This document shows, piece after piece, positions 5,589 through 12,539 of a stretch of 12,560 nucleotides of DNA. The stretch spans positions 1-12,560 of the forward strand of contig CAKTZA010000084.1 of NCBI GenBank assembly GCA_934635045.1. The letters are read 5' to 3'. The position numbers and the translations under genes are program-made. The DNA comes from an uncultured Kiritimatiellota bacterium (lineage in GTDB: Bacteria > Verrucomicrobiota > Kiritimatiellia > RFP12 > UBA1067). Each line of letters starts with the position of its first letter. The first letter of the stretch is position 1. The notes below the pieces were generated by a model. The model saw nothing but the letters and a program-made list of their open reading frames with translations. It made no database searches and had not been told where the DNA came from.

Positions 5589-7748
5589 ATGAAAGCAGTG
5601 ATCTCGATTCTGGCGGGCGCGCTCGCGGCGGCGTCCGCGTGCGCGGAGGCGACGGTGCGCACGGTGTCGTCGGCGGACGGGAAGGAGCCGGCGGAGTATG
5701 TGCCGGCGATGCTCTCGAACGGACGGCTCAATGTGTTTGTGGACTATGGCCTGTCCGTCGCGCCGACGACGGAGGCGACGCGGCGGAAGCATTTCCAGCC
5801 CGGCATCTGGTGGGAAGGCCGGCGCTTGGGGGACAACCCCGGCCGCGCGACGCGTTTTGGCTGGGAACTCCTGCCGCAGGGCGCGTTCCGCACCGTGCTG
5901 TCCGTGGACGGCGCGGAACGGACGGCGCCCGCGCGCTGGACGCAGACGCTCGATCTGCGCCGCGCCGTGACGGCCACTGAAAGCGCGTATGCGGACGGCG
6001 TGACGCTTTCCGGCGAGGCGTTCGTGGCGAAGACGCGCAACGTCATCGCCGTGCGGCAGACCGTGACGAACGGGTCGGACGCCGTGCGCACGGTCGCGCT
6101 CGGACTCGTCTACACGACGCCCGACCATCCGCGCATCTGCGGAAACTGGCGCGCTGACGCGGACGGCGCGACGTGGGCTGCGACGTGCTACGGGCGTTTC
6201 GTCACGCGCGAGACGATTGCGTTGCGCGCGGCGGATGCGGGCGGCACGCCAGAGATTGGAGCGGACGGGTTCGACGGTTCGGTGCGCCGCACGTTCGCGC
6301 TACGCCCCGGCGAACGGCGCACGGTCGCGTGGTTCGTGGCATACGACGACGACCTCGAAGACCACCTGCCCGCCATCACGTCCGCGCCGAAGCCGGTCGC
6401 GCCGCTGACGACCTATGCCGCGCTGCGCGACGAGCACGTGGCGGACTGGGCGGCGTTTGCGGCGGAGAGCGAGGTTCGCGTGCCGGACGCGCGCATCCAG
6501 TCCCTCTTCGCGATGGCGCGCTATCACCTGCGTTGCGTGGCGACCGAATGGTCGATTCCCGTCGGCGTCATCCAGAGCCATTGGGCGGGACGCATTTTCG
6601 CGTTCGACGAGATGTATGCCGCGCAGGGACTGGCGGCCGCCGGGCACCTCTCGACGGCACGCGTCGCGGCCGACTTCCGGGCGGCGACGCTGACGAACGC
6701 GGCGATTCGCTGCAATCTGGATCAGGGCCGGCCGTTCGGCAAGAGCGGCGCGCGCTGGGTGTGGGAGGCGGCGGAAGGCAACGACATCGAATGCTCGCCG
6801 CTGGGGTTCTGGATGGATCACGTCTTTCAGCAGGCGGCCGTGGCGCAGACGATGTGGACATACTTCCGCTACACGGGTGACCGTGACTACCTCGCGCAGA
6901 AGGGATATGACGTCATCCGCGAATGTGCGCTCTTCTTCCGGCGGCTGCAAGTCATCGACCTGCCGGACGGAACGTCTTTCGTGACGAAGTGCACGGATCT
7001 CGAACGGATGGGGCCGGGGCACGAGCGTGCGTTCATGACGACCTGCGGTGCGATCACGACCTTGCGCGCGGCGGCGGACGCGGCGGATATCCTGGGGCGC
7101 GACGCCGATCTCGCGGCGGATTTCCGCGCCTGTGCGGATCGGCTGGTTCCCAGCCTGCCCGAACGCGACGGACGCTACATCGCCTATCCGGGCTGCACGG
7201 AGGAGTCGATGGGGACGCTGGCGGGGTTCTATCCCTTCCACACGTTCGACCGCGCGAACGCGAAGCAGGTCGCGGCGGTGGCGCACTTCCTTGCGAACGG
7301 GCAGACTTTCGGCAACATGTACGAGACGGGCAAGCGCATCTGCCCGTGGTACGCGGCGACGATGGCGATGGCGTCTCTCCGCGCGGGCAACGCCGACTTC
7401 CCGCCTGTCCGCTGGCTGCAGGAGGCGGCGCGCAGCGGCGGCGTCTGGGGCGAGTACTGGGAAATCAACGAGCCGGGCGCGGTGCAGTACCGTCCGTGGT
7501 TCATGACGGCGGCCGGCAACGTGCTCTATGCGATCTGCCAGCTGCTCGTGGCGGACATGGAAGGCGGCGTCCATCTCGCGGCGGGCGTGCCAGACGACTG
7601 GCGCGACTATTCCTTCCGCTTGCCGGCACCCAGCGGCTGGACGGTCGAGATGCAGGTCAAGGACGGAAAGGTGGCGCGCTTCGACGCGCACCCGCGCCGG
7701 GAGGGTCTGCCGCGTCCAAAGTTCTTCTTTCGGGGGAACGCGCTGTGA
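5589..7748 (+). CDS. Exported (alpha/alpha)6-barrel glycoside hydrolase, GH65/GH95-like
   Basis: A 719-residue secreted enzyme of the clan GH-L type. GAAGGG at 5575-5580 precedes the ATG by 8 bases. Residues 1-19 are a Sec signal peptide ending A-S-A-C-A. An N-terminal beta-sandwich covers about 25-300, followed by the helical barrel to about 650 and a short beta cap. F-D-E-M-Y (339-343) fits an early barrel helix. The stretch G-A-R-W-V-W-E-A-A-E-G-N-D-I-E-C-S parallels the segment of GH65 phosphorylases that holds the general acid, pointing to Glu401. It is followed by F-W-M-D-H-V-F-Q-Q-A and Y-F-R-Y-T-G-D-R-D-Y-L, a helix shared by GH65 and GH95. W-G-E-Y-W-E-I-N-E-P-G (620-630) offers candidate bases Glu622, Glu625 and Glu628. 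The GH78 rhamnosidase motif and the GH95 P-S-x-S-P-E-N motif are absent. Export argues against a phosphorylase. Its stop codon overlaps the next start, so the two are translationally coupled. Confidence 0.75.
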   Translation: MKAVISILAGALAAASACAEATVRTVSSADGKEPAEYVPAMLSNGRLNVFVDYGLSVAPTTEATRRKHFQPGIWWEGRRLGDNPGRATRFGWELLPQGAFRTVLSVDGAERTAPARWTQTLDLRRAVTATESAYADGVTLSGEAFVAKTRNVIAVRQTVTNGSDAVRTVALGLVYTTPDHPRICGNWRADADGATWAATCYGRFVTRETIALRAADAGGTPEIGADGFDGSVRRTFALRPGERRTVAWFVAYDDDLEDHLPAITSAPKPVAPLTTYAALRDEHVADWAAFAAESEVRVPDARIQSLFAMARYHLRCVATEWSIPVGVIQSHWAGRIFAFDEMYAAQGLAAAGHLSTARVAADFRAATLTNAAIRCNLDQGRPFGKSGARWVWEAAEGNDIECSPLGFWMDHVFQQAAVAQTMWTYFRYTGDRDYLAQKGYDVIRECALFFRRLQVIDLPDGTSFVTKCTDLERMGPGHERAFMTTCGAITTLRAAADAADILGRDADLAADFRACADRLVPSLPERDGRYIAYPGCTEESMGTLAGFYPFHTFDRANAKQVAAVAHFLANGQTFGNMYETGKRICPWYAATMAMASLRAGNADFPPVRWLQEAARSGGVWGEYWEINEPGAVQYRPWFMTAAGNVLYAICQLLVADMEGGVHLAAGVPDDWRDYSFRLPAPSGWTVEMQVKDGKVARFDAHPRREGLPRPKFFFRGNAL

Positions 7749-10561
7749 CGCGGCTTCTGCTGGCAGGGTCTGTGGCGGCAATTGGGTTCGTTTCGGTTTC
7801 GGCGGTCGAGCCGCCGCGCGACTGTCGCCCGGAGACGTGGTTTCACCTGATTGGCGGAAACGTCTCAATGGAGGGGCTGACAGCCGACCTGGAGGCGATC
7901 AAGTCGGCCGGAATCGGCGGCGTTCACCTGTTCCACGGGCAGATGGGCGAGAGCCGGACGTGGCCGGGGGTGACGAACCCGATTCCCTGCCTGAGCGTGG
8001 ACTGGGACGCGATGGTCGCCCACGCGGCGGCGGAATGCCGTCGGCTGAGCCTTTCGTTCAAGATGCAGAACTGCCCCGGCTGGTCGATGAGCGGCGGGCC
8101 GTGGATTCGTCCTGAGAACGCCATGCGGAACTTGTGCCTCTCACGGACGGACATGCGGCGCGGCTCGCCCGTGCGACTGCCGCCGCCGGCGGAGGCGTCG
8201 GATCATCCGGCGCGCGACTACCGCGACCTCTTCGTGCTGGCGTTCCCGACGCCGAAGGGCGACGCGGCCGGCTGGCTGACGCCGGCTGACGTCTTCGCGC
8301 CGTCTCAGCAGGTGCGCCTCTTCGCCTTTGACGAACCCGTGACAGTGCGGACGCTGGAGATCCCCTCGACGTCCGAGCTGAACCACGACCGCACCTACGA
8401 CCCCGAGACGACGGTTGTCTTCGAGGCCGAGACGGCGCCGGGCGTCTGGCGGACAGTCGCGTGCGAAGCCCTGCCGCCCGGAAACTGGCAGGACAACCGA
8501 ACGGGCGGCATGCGCCAGACGCTCGCGTGCGACGAGGCGACGGCACGCCGCTGGCGGCTGACGCTCCGGTCGAAAGATCCCGTCCGCCTCGGCGACGTGC
8601 GCCTTTCCTCTGCCGCGCGGATGGAACACTGGGAGGGGCTTGCGGGCTGGACGGTTCGCGGACTCGTTGACCGCGCCGCGCCGAAGCAGGATCCGAAATG
8701 CTGGATAGCCCCGGAGGCGATCGTCGACTTGACCGGGCGGATGCGTCCGGACGGTTCGCTGGACTGGATGCCGCCCGACGAGGAGACGTGGACCGTCCTG
8801 CGTCTCGGACACGTCAATGGGCTTTACAGAAACGGCCCCGCGCCCGAAGAGGCGACGGGCTGGGAATGCGCGAAGCTTTCGCCGCGCGGAATCGAGGCGA
8901 ACTACGCCGCGTATGTCGGACGGCTCGCGAAAGGGCCGCTGAAGGGGTTGCTCGACGGCGTGGTCGTGGACAGCTGGGAATGCTACCGCGACAATTGGGC
9001 GGACGGGCTGGACGCGGCCTTTGCTGCACGGCGCGGCTATTCCCCCGTGCGCCATCTGCCGTCCGTCTTCGGCTGGGTTATCGGTTCGCCATCCGAAACG
9101 GAACGCTTTCTGCGCGACTGGTGCGGTCTGCTCGGCGAGCTGGTCGAGGAAAACTACTACGGCCGCCTCGCGGAATTGGCGCACGCGGACGGCCTTTCGG
9201 TGCAATACGAGACGGCGTTCGGCGACGCGCTTGCGGGAGACCTGCTCGCCTACTGGAAGCACTCGGACGTCCCGATGTGCGAGTTTTGGCGTCCGACCAC
9301 GCCGACGGGCGTCGGCAGCGCCGACTTCAAGCCCGTTCTGCCATGCGTCTCCGCTGCGCACATCTACGGCAAGCGTCGCGTCGCAGCCGAGGCCCTCACG
9401 AATTGCGCACTTGACTGGAACGAGGCCCTGCGCGACTTCAAGCCCGTGCTCGACCGCCATTTCGCGAAGGGCGTGACGTTCCCCGTCTTCCACACCTACA
9501 CGCACAATCCGCAAGTCGGTTTCAGGAAGCCCGGCACGAGCTTCGGCTACTTCATCGGCACGCCATTCCTGCGCGGGCAGACATGGTGGGACTTCATGCC
9601 GCTCTTCACTGACTACTGTGCGCGCTGCACGAAGTTCCTCGAGTCTGGGAAGCCGGTTGTGGACGTCCTGCGCGTCCTCGGCGACGGCCTTGGTCACAAG
9701 CCAAGCGAGAAGGCACCGCATTTCGGCAACCGCTTCAAGGAAGACTACGTCAACCGCGACGCCCTCCTGAACCGTCTCTCTGCGAAGGGCGGTCGCCTCG
9801 TCCTGCCGGACGGAATGTTCTATTCGGTGCTGTGGATTCCCGAAGGGACGTATCTGGACGCGACGAGCCGGGCGAAGGTCGCCGAGTTGGCGCGGGCGGG
9901 TGTGCGCGTCGTCGAGGGCGGCGATCCGACGGCGGGGCTTATCCCCGACGTCGAGTCCCCTGGCGACGCGCTCGCGTGGTATCATCGCCGGACGGATGCG
10001 GAAGACCTGTACTTCGTCGCGGCGCCGGACGCGCCGGTTGTCGGGACGGTTCGCTTTCGCGGGCGTCCCGTCACGCTGGCGCTGCAGGTCGGGGAGTCGC
10101 GGTTCGTCCGCTTCGCGGCGGCGGGCGCCGTGTCCGTGATCGACCCGGTGACGGGGCGCCCGCCCGTGGAGGGCCCCGTCGGTGGAACGGTCGAGCTGGG
10201 CGGATTTGCGCCTGGCGCGATGTGCGCAGCGTTCGCCTTCGCGGCCCGGCGCGGTGCGCGAACGGTCATCGACTTGGGCAAGGTCGAGCAGTGCGCCGAG
10301 GTCTTCCTCAACGGCGCGTCGGTCGGTCGGCTTTGGTGTGCGCCATACCGCCTTGATCTGACGGATCGCGTCGCGGACGGCACGAACCGGCTGGAGGTCG
10401 TCGTCACGGCGACATGGCACAACCGCCTTGTGCAGGAAGCGTCGCTGCCGGAGGCGGCGCGGACGACGTGGACGCTCTACGGTCCGAAAGCGGACGCCCC
10501 GCTGAAGCCCGCCGGGCTTTACGGCCCCGTGCGTCTGGCGGCGGACATGGAAAAGGAATGA
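7745..10561 (+). CDS. Exported GH106-type alpha-L-rhamnosidase
   Basis: A 938-residue enzyme expected to release terminal alpha-L-rhamnose from a polysaccharide outside the cytoplasm. The frame is open far upstream, but only GTG at 7745 makes sense: it overlaps the previous stop as GTGA and begins a Sec signal peptide (M-T-R-L-L-L-A-G-S, cleavage near V-S-A at 18-20). GH106 hallmarks follow: L-E-A-I-K-S-A-G-I-G-G-V-H-L-F near the N-terminus, Q-N-C-P-G-W-S-M-S-G-G-P-W (108-120), D-S-W-E (409-412), E-E-N-Y-Y-G, Y-E-T-A-F-G-D with Glu489, and D-V-P-M-C-E-F-W with Glu513. Which glutamates are catalytic cannot be settled by eye. An internal beta-rich region (about 195-300) interrupts the early barrel. 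A C-terminal galactose-binding-like sandwich contains V-F-L-N-G-A-S-V-G-R-L-W (from 853) and L-Y-G-P-V-R-L at the end. The length is within the usual GH106 range and I see no frameshift. This is the best clue to the substrate of the cluster. Confidence 0.88.
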   Translation: MTRLLLAGSVAAIGFVSVSAVEPPRDCRPETWFHLIGGNVSMEGLTADLEAIKSAGIGGVHLFHGQMGESRTWPGVTNPIPCLSVDWDAMVAHAAAECRRLSLSFKMQNCPGWSMSGGPWIRPENAMRNLCLSRTDMRRGSPVRLPPPAEASDHPARDYRDLFVLAFPTPKGDAAGWLTPADVFAPSQQVRLFAFDEPVTVRTLEIPSTSELNHDRTYDPETTVVFEAETAPGVWRTVACEALPPGNWQDNRTGGMRQTLACDEATARRWRLTLRSKDPVRLGDVRLSSAARMEHWEGLAGWTVRGLVDRAAPKQDPKCWIAPEAIVDLTGRMRPDGSLDWMPPDEETWTVLRLGHVNGLYRNGPAPEEATGWECAKLSPRGIEANYAAYVGRLAKGPLKGLLDGVVVDSWECYRDNWADGLDAAFAARRGYSPVRHLPSVFGWVIGSPSETERFLRDWCGLLGELVEENYYGRLAELAHADGLSVQYETAFGDALAGDLLAYWKHSDVPMCEFWRPTTPTGVGSADFKPVLPCVSAAHIYGKRRVAAEALTNCALDWNEALRDFKPVLDRHFAKGVTFPVFHTYTHNPQVGFRKPGTSFGYFIGTPFLRGQTWWDFMPLFTDYCARCTKFLESGKPVVDVLRVLGDGLGHKPSEKAPHFGNRFKEDYVNRDALLNRLSAKGGRLVLPDGMFYSVLWIPEGTYLDATSRAKVAELARAGVRVVEGGDPTAGLIPDVESPGDALAWYHRRTDAEDLYFVAAPDAPVVGTVRFRGRPVTLALQVGESRFVRFAAAGAVSVIDPVTGRPPVEGPVGGTVELGGFAPGAMCAAFAFAARRGARTVIDLGKVEQCAEVFLNGASVGRLWCAPYRLDLTDRVADGTNRLEVVVTATWHNRLVQEASLPEAARTTWTLYGPKADAPLKPAGLYGPVRLAADMEKE

Positions 10562-10578
10562 CAATGGGTTCAGTTAAA

Positions 10579-10585
10579 GAAGGGA
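10579..10585 (+). promoter_or_regulatory. Ribosome binding site deciding the metallophosphoesterase start
   Basis: GAAGGGA lies 5 bases before ATG 10591. In-frame ATGs also exist at 10558 (overlapping the previous stop) and 10564 (AAAAGGA 6 bases upstream). The nine codons from 10564 to 10590 mostly end in A or T, unlike the GC3-rich genes here, so this stretch reads as leader rather than coding sequence. ATG 10591 also puts the twin-arginine motif close to the N-terminus, as usual for Tat signals. Confidence 0.6.
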
Positions 10586-10590
10586 AAGAG

Positions 10591-12069
10591 ATGGACATGT
10601 TGACAAGACGGAACTTTGTGGTCGGCGCCGCGTGCGCGGCCGGGGCGGCGCACCTGCCCGCATTCGCCGCCGCGCGGCCCAACCTGCGCGTCGGGGTCCT
10701 CTCGGACATCCACGTCAAGCGCGACCACTCCGCCGAGATCTGGCGCCGCGCGCTGGAGTTCTACCGCGACCGCAAGGTCGACGCGGTGCTCGTCACGGGC
10801 GACCTCGCGACCTACGGCCACTACAACGAGTTCGCCGACGTCGCGCGGATCTGGTTCGAGGTCTTCCCGGACGACCGCCGCCCCGACGGCGCGCACGTCG
10901 AGCGGCTGTTCCTCACGGGCAACCACGACGTGGACGGCTTCTGCTACGGCGGCGGACAGTGGCCCATCAAGACGACCGAGGAGGCTCGGCAGTTCGGCTT
11001 CTATTTCAACCGCGAGAGGTTCTGGCGCGAGCTTTTCCACGAGGACTACGCGCCGGTCATGGTCAAGACGGTCAAGGGCTACACCTTCGTCCTGCGGAAC
11101 TGGGTGTCGATTGTCGGGGACGAGGGGCGGACGCTGCCCTTGGCGCGCGGCCTCGCCAACGACCCGAACCCGCTGCCGGCGTGGTTCGCCGCGCACGGCG
11201 CCGAACTCGACCCGTCGCGCCCGTTCTTCTACTGCCAGCACGAGCATCCGCGCGGCACCTGCTCCGCGCCGTATGCGGACGACTCGTGCGACGACGGGAC
11301 GTCAACGCGCATCCTGTCGGACTACCCCAACTGCATCGCCTTTTCGGGACATTCCCACATCTCGCTCCTGGAGGAGCGGACGATCTGGCAGGGGGCGTTC
11401 ACGTCCGTCGGGTGCAGTTCGACGAGCGGCTGGGAGTTCACCTTCGCAGGACGCGAGAATGGGCACGCATGGGACGACCGGATGAACCCGTCCAAGGAGA
11501 TGCCGTGGCTGGACTTCGGGAAGTGCCGGCAGGGCATGGTGATGGAGGTCTTCGACGACCGGATTACGCTGGAGCGGCGCGACTTCGAGTACGGGCTGCA
11601 GCTGGGGCCGGACTGGGTGATCCCGCTCGGCAACCCGTCGAACCGGCCCTACCGTCTGGAGCCCCGTGCCGCCGCGTCGCGTCCGCCGCAGTTCGCGCCG
11701 GGTGCTGCGGTGTCGGTGCGGCGGATCGCCGCCGGGAAGGATCGCGCGGGCCGCGCGCATCCGCAGGTCGAGGTCGCGTTCCCGCCGGTGAACGGACGGG
11801 ACGGCGGCGTGCGGGCGTTCGACTTCCAGATGGACTGCGAGTCGCGCATCTCCGGCGTCGTCCGCACCGTCGCGTCGAGCCGCGTGTATTCGCCGAACGC
11901 GCTGCTGCCGGAGGAAAAGGACGTCGCGCCCGTGACCTGCCGCTTCGCGGCGGAGGCGATTCCCGACTGCGGCGAGGTGCGCTTCACCGTGCGTCCCGTC
12001 AACGAGTGGGGCAAGTTCGGCGCGGCCATTGCCACGGACTGGACACCCGCTACTGAACTGAGTGTCTGA
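10591..12069 (+). CDS. Tat-exported calcineurin-like metallophosphoesterase
   Basis: A 492-residue protein (from ATG 10591) starting M-D-M-L-T-R-R-N-F-V-V-G, a twin-arginine signal, followed by a hydrophobic Ala-rich stretch and a cleavage region near A-F-A-A-A. It should fold, with its metals, in the cytoplasm before export. All the dinuclear-metal motifs are visible: D-I-H (39-41), T-G-D-L (Asp71), G-N-H-D (Asn111, His112, Asp113), Q-H-E-H (His217 and His219) and G-H-S-H (253-256). The core ends near residue 330, and the last 140 residues form a fibronectin-III-like beta-sandwich. The family hydrolyses phosphomono- or diesters; no substrate is evident. It starts 29 bases after the rhamnosidase stop and is probably in the same transcript, so a phosphorylated glycan substituent or phosphate scavenging is plausible. 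Its last codons and stop lie inside the first copy of a 19-bp repeat, so the native C-terminus may have been altered slightly. Confidence 0.9.
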   Translation: MDMLTRRNFVVGAACAAGAAHLPAFAAARPNLRVGVLSDIHVKRDHSAEIWRRALEFYRDRKVDAVLVTGDLATYGHYNEFADVARIWFEVFPDDRRPDGAHVERLFLTGNHDVDGFCYGGGQWPIKTTEEARQFGFYFNRERFWRELFHEDYAPVMVKTVKGYTFVLRNWVSIVGDEGRTLPLARGLANDPNPLPAWFAAHGAELDPSRPFFYCQHEHPRGTCSAPYADDSCDDGTSTRILSDYPNCIAFSGHSHISLLEERTIWQGAFTSVGCSSTSGWEFTFAGRENGHAWDDRMNPSKEMPWLDFGKCRQGMVMEVFDDRITLERRDFEYGLQLGPDWVIPLGNPSNRPYRLEPRAAASRPPQFAPGAAVSVRRIAAGKDRAGRAHPQVEVAFPPVNGRDGGVRAFDFQMDCESRISGVVRTVASSRVYSPNALLPEEKDVAPVTCRFAAEAIPDCGEVRFTVRPVNEWGKFGAAIATDWTPATELSV

Positions 12070-12080
12070 CCCCAGTGGTA
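12062..12080 (+). repeat. 19-bp direct repeat, copy 1
   Basis: GTGTCTGACCCCAGTGGTA, identical to 12340-12358. This copy contains the stop codon of the metallophosphoesterase. The reverse complement contains TGGGGTCAGACAC, which resembles the GGGGTCAGAC motifs I recall from intergenic REP-like repeats linked to Y1 (RAYT) transposases; that likeness is from memory and untested. Confidence 0.85.
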
Positions 12081-12144
12081 GTTTCCTCCGTGCCTCCGTA
12101 TCTCCGTGTGAGAACAATTCCGTTTCGTCGTGTGAGACGTTGCT

Positions 12145-12211
12145 TCACGCAGAGACGCAGCGGCCGCAGAGACGTTTGGCGAATCTCTGCGTTCTCGGCG
12201 GCTCTGCGTGA
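12145..12211. repeat. Imperfect inverted repeat (possible cruciform or RNA hairpin)
   Basis: Two 28-base arms surround an 11-base loop (12173-12183). The outer 10 bases pair perfectly (TCACGCAGAG at 12145-12154 with CTCTGCGTGA at 12202-12211), as do the inner 8 (CGCAGAGA at 12165-12172 with TCTCTGCG at 12184-12191). The 10 bases between them are largely mismatched. No T run follows, so it is not a typical intrinsic terminator, although it could still protect the 3' end of the metallophosphoesterase mRNA. Confidence 0.7.
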
Positions 12212-12264
12212 GAACACGAAACAATGAGGTCGCGACGTTTTCTAACGCCAAGAACGCAGAGGGT

Positions 12265-12316
12265 AACGCAAAGTCTTTGCGGACTTTGCGTCGAGAGTCT
12301 TTGCGATCTTTGCGTT
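12265..12316. repeat. Inverted repeat AACGCAAAG / CTTTGCGTT enclosing CTTTGCG iterations
   Basis: AACGCAAAG at 12265-12273 is the exact reverse complement of CTTTGCGTT at 12308-12316. Three more CTTTGCG copies lie between, so the left arm can pair with any of four partners. The two 24-base units (12275-12298 and 12299-12322) match closely in their first part. Confidence 0.7.
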
Positions 12317-12339
12317 GAAATTCTTGATTCTGCTCAAGC

Positions 12340-12358
12340 GTGTCTGACCCCAGTGGTA
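12340..12358 (+). repeat. 19-bp direct repeat, copy 2
   Basis: Perfect copy of 12062-12080, 278 bases downstream. The flanking bases differ on both sides (A versus C before, G versus C after), so identity stops exactly at 19 bp. It abuts and overlaps the truncated coding fragment that follows. Confidence 0.85.
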
Positions 12359-12539
12359 CGAGAACCTCAACAGGAACCCGTCGGACGACGATGCGAAGCG
12401 CATGAACAACCTCTACCGCGTGCGCATCACCGTCACGTGGGGGCAGCGCGGCCAGGGGCGCGGCAAGAAGGAACAGGAGAGCTCGTCGCTTCCAGAACTA
12501 AACTGGAATTCTGAAAGTAAACCGTCTGAATTTCGCTAA
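12348..12539 (+). pseudogene. C-terminal fragment of a prepilin-like protein
   Basis: The frame after TGA 12345 reads P-Q-W-Y-E-N-L-N-R-N-P, continues through M-N-N-L-Y-R-V-R-I-T-V-T-W-G-Q-R-G, and ends at TAA 12537. No start codon occurs before ATG 12402, which has no ribosome site, so the 5' part of the gene is missing. From 12354 to about 12486 the third codon positions are almost all G or C, as in the real genes here, which supports former coding. L-Y-R-V-R-I-T-V-T-W followed by a Gly-rich turn resembles the C-terminal strands of type IV prepilin or PilV/PulJ-like minor pilins. After about 12487 the GC3 bias collapses, so the last 16 or so codons may not belong to the original gene. The fragment lies directly against the 19-bp repeat. 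Remnant of a gene: fairly likely. Pilin identity: tentative. Confidence 0.45.

Larger units (their letters stand above)
12081..12339. repeat. 259-bp non-coding segment of iterated short repeats
   Basis: No gene is supported here. The segment is built of short iterated blocks. CTCCGT occurs three times with an 8-base period (12086, 12094, 12102). CGTGTGAGA occurs twice (12105, 12129), and the related CGTGAGAACA is at 12207. CTTTGCG occurs four times (12275, 12284, 12299, 12308), forming two 24-base units. Two inverted repeats lie inside (listed separately). Phrases of the kind CTCCGTGCCTCCGTA and TCTTTGCGATCTTTGCG are familiar to me from intergenic repeats in environmental bacterial genomes, so this is most likely a dispersed repetitive element. 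The lower GC and lack of coding signal set it apart from both sides. Confidence 0.75.

Noticed and set aside
5589..7748. GH78 alpha-L-rhamnosidase for the (alpha/alpha)6-barrel gene
   Set aside because: The characteristic GH78 Asp/Arg/Glu-Arg motif before the catalytic acid is absent, and the G-N-D-I-E-C-S region matches GH65 better.
6300..7868. 522-codon antisense frame opposite the (alpha/alpha)6 enzyme and the rhamnosidase start
   Set aside because: Crosses two sense genes with clear catalytic motifs and has shadow composition.
8141..10564. Very long antisense open frame (807 codons) opposite the rhamnosidase
   Set aside because: Arg/Arg-Gly-rich translation with no domain motif. Long shadow frames are expected opposite GC3-biased genes.
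12145..12211. Intrinsic terminator after the metallophosphoesterase
   Set aside because: There is a stem, but the centre is mismatched and no T run follows.
12224..12514. 96-codon + strand frame through the repeat segment into the fragment
   Set aside because: It translates the CTTTGCG iterations and then an out-of-frame version of the prepilin-like fragment. No ribosome site.
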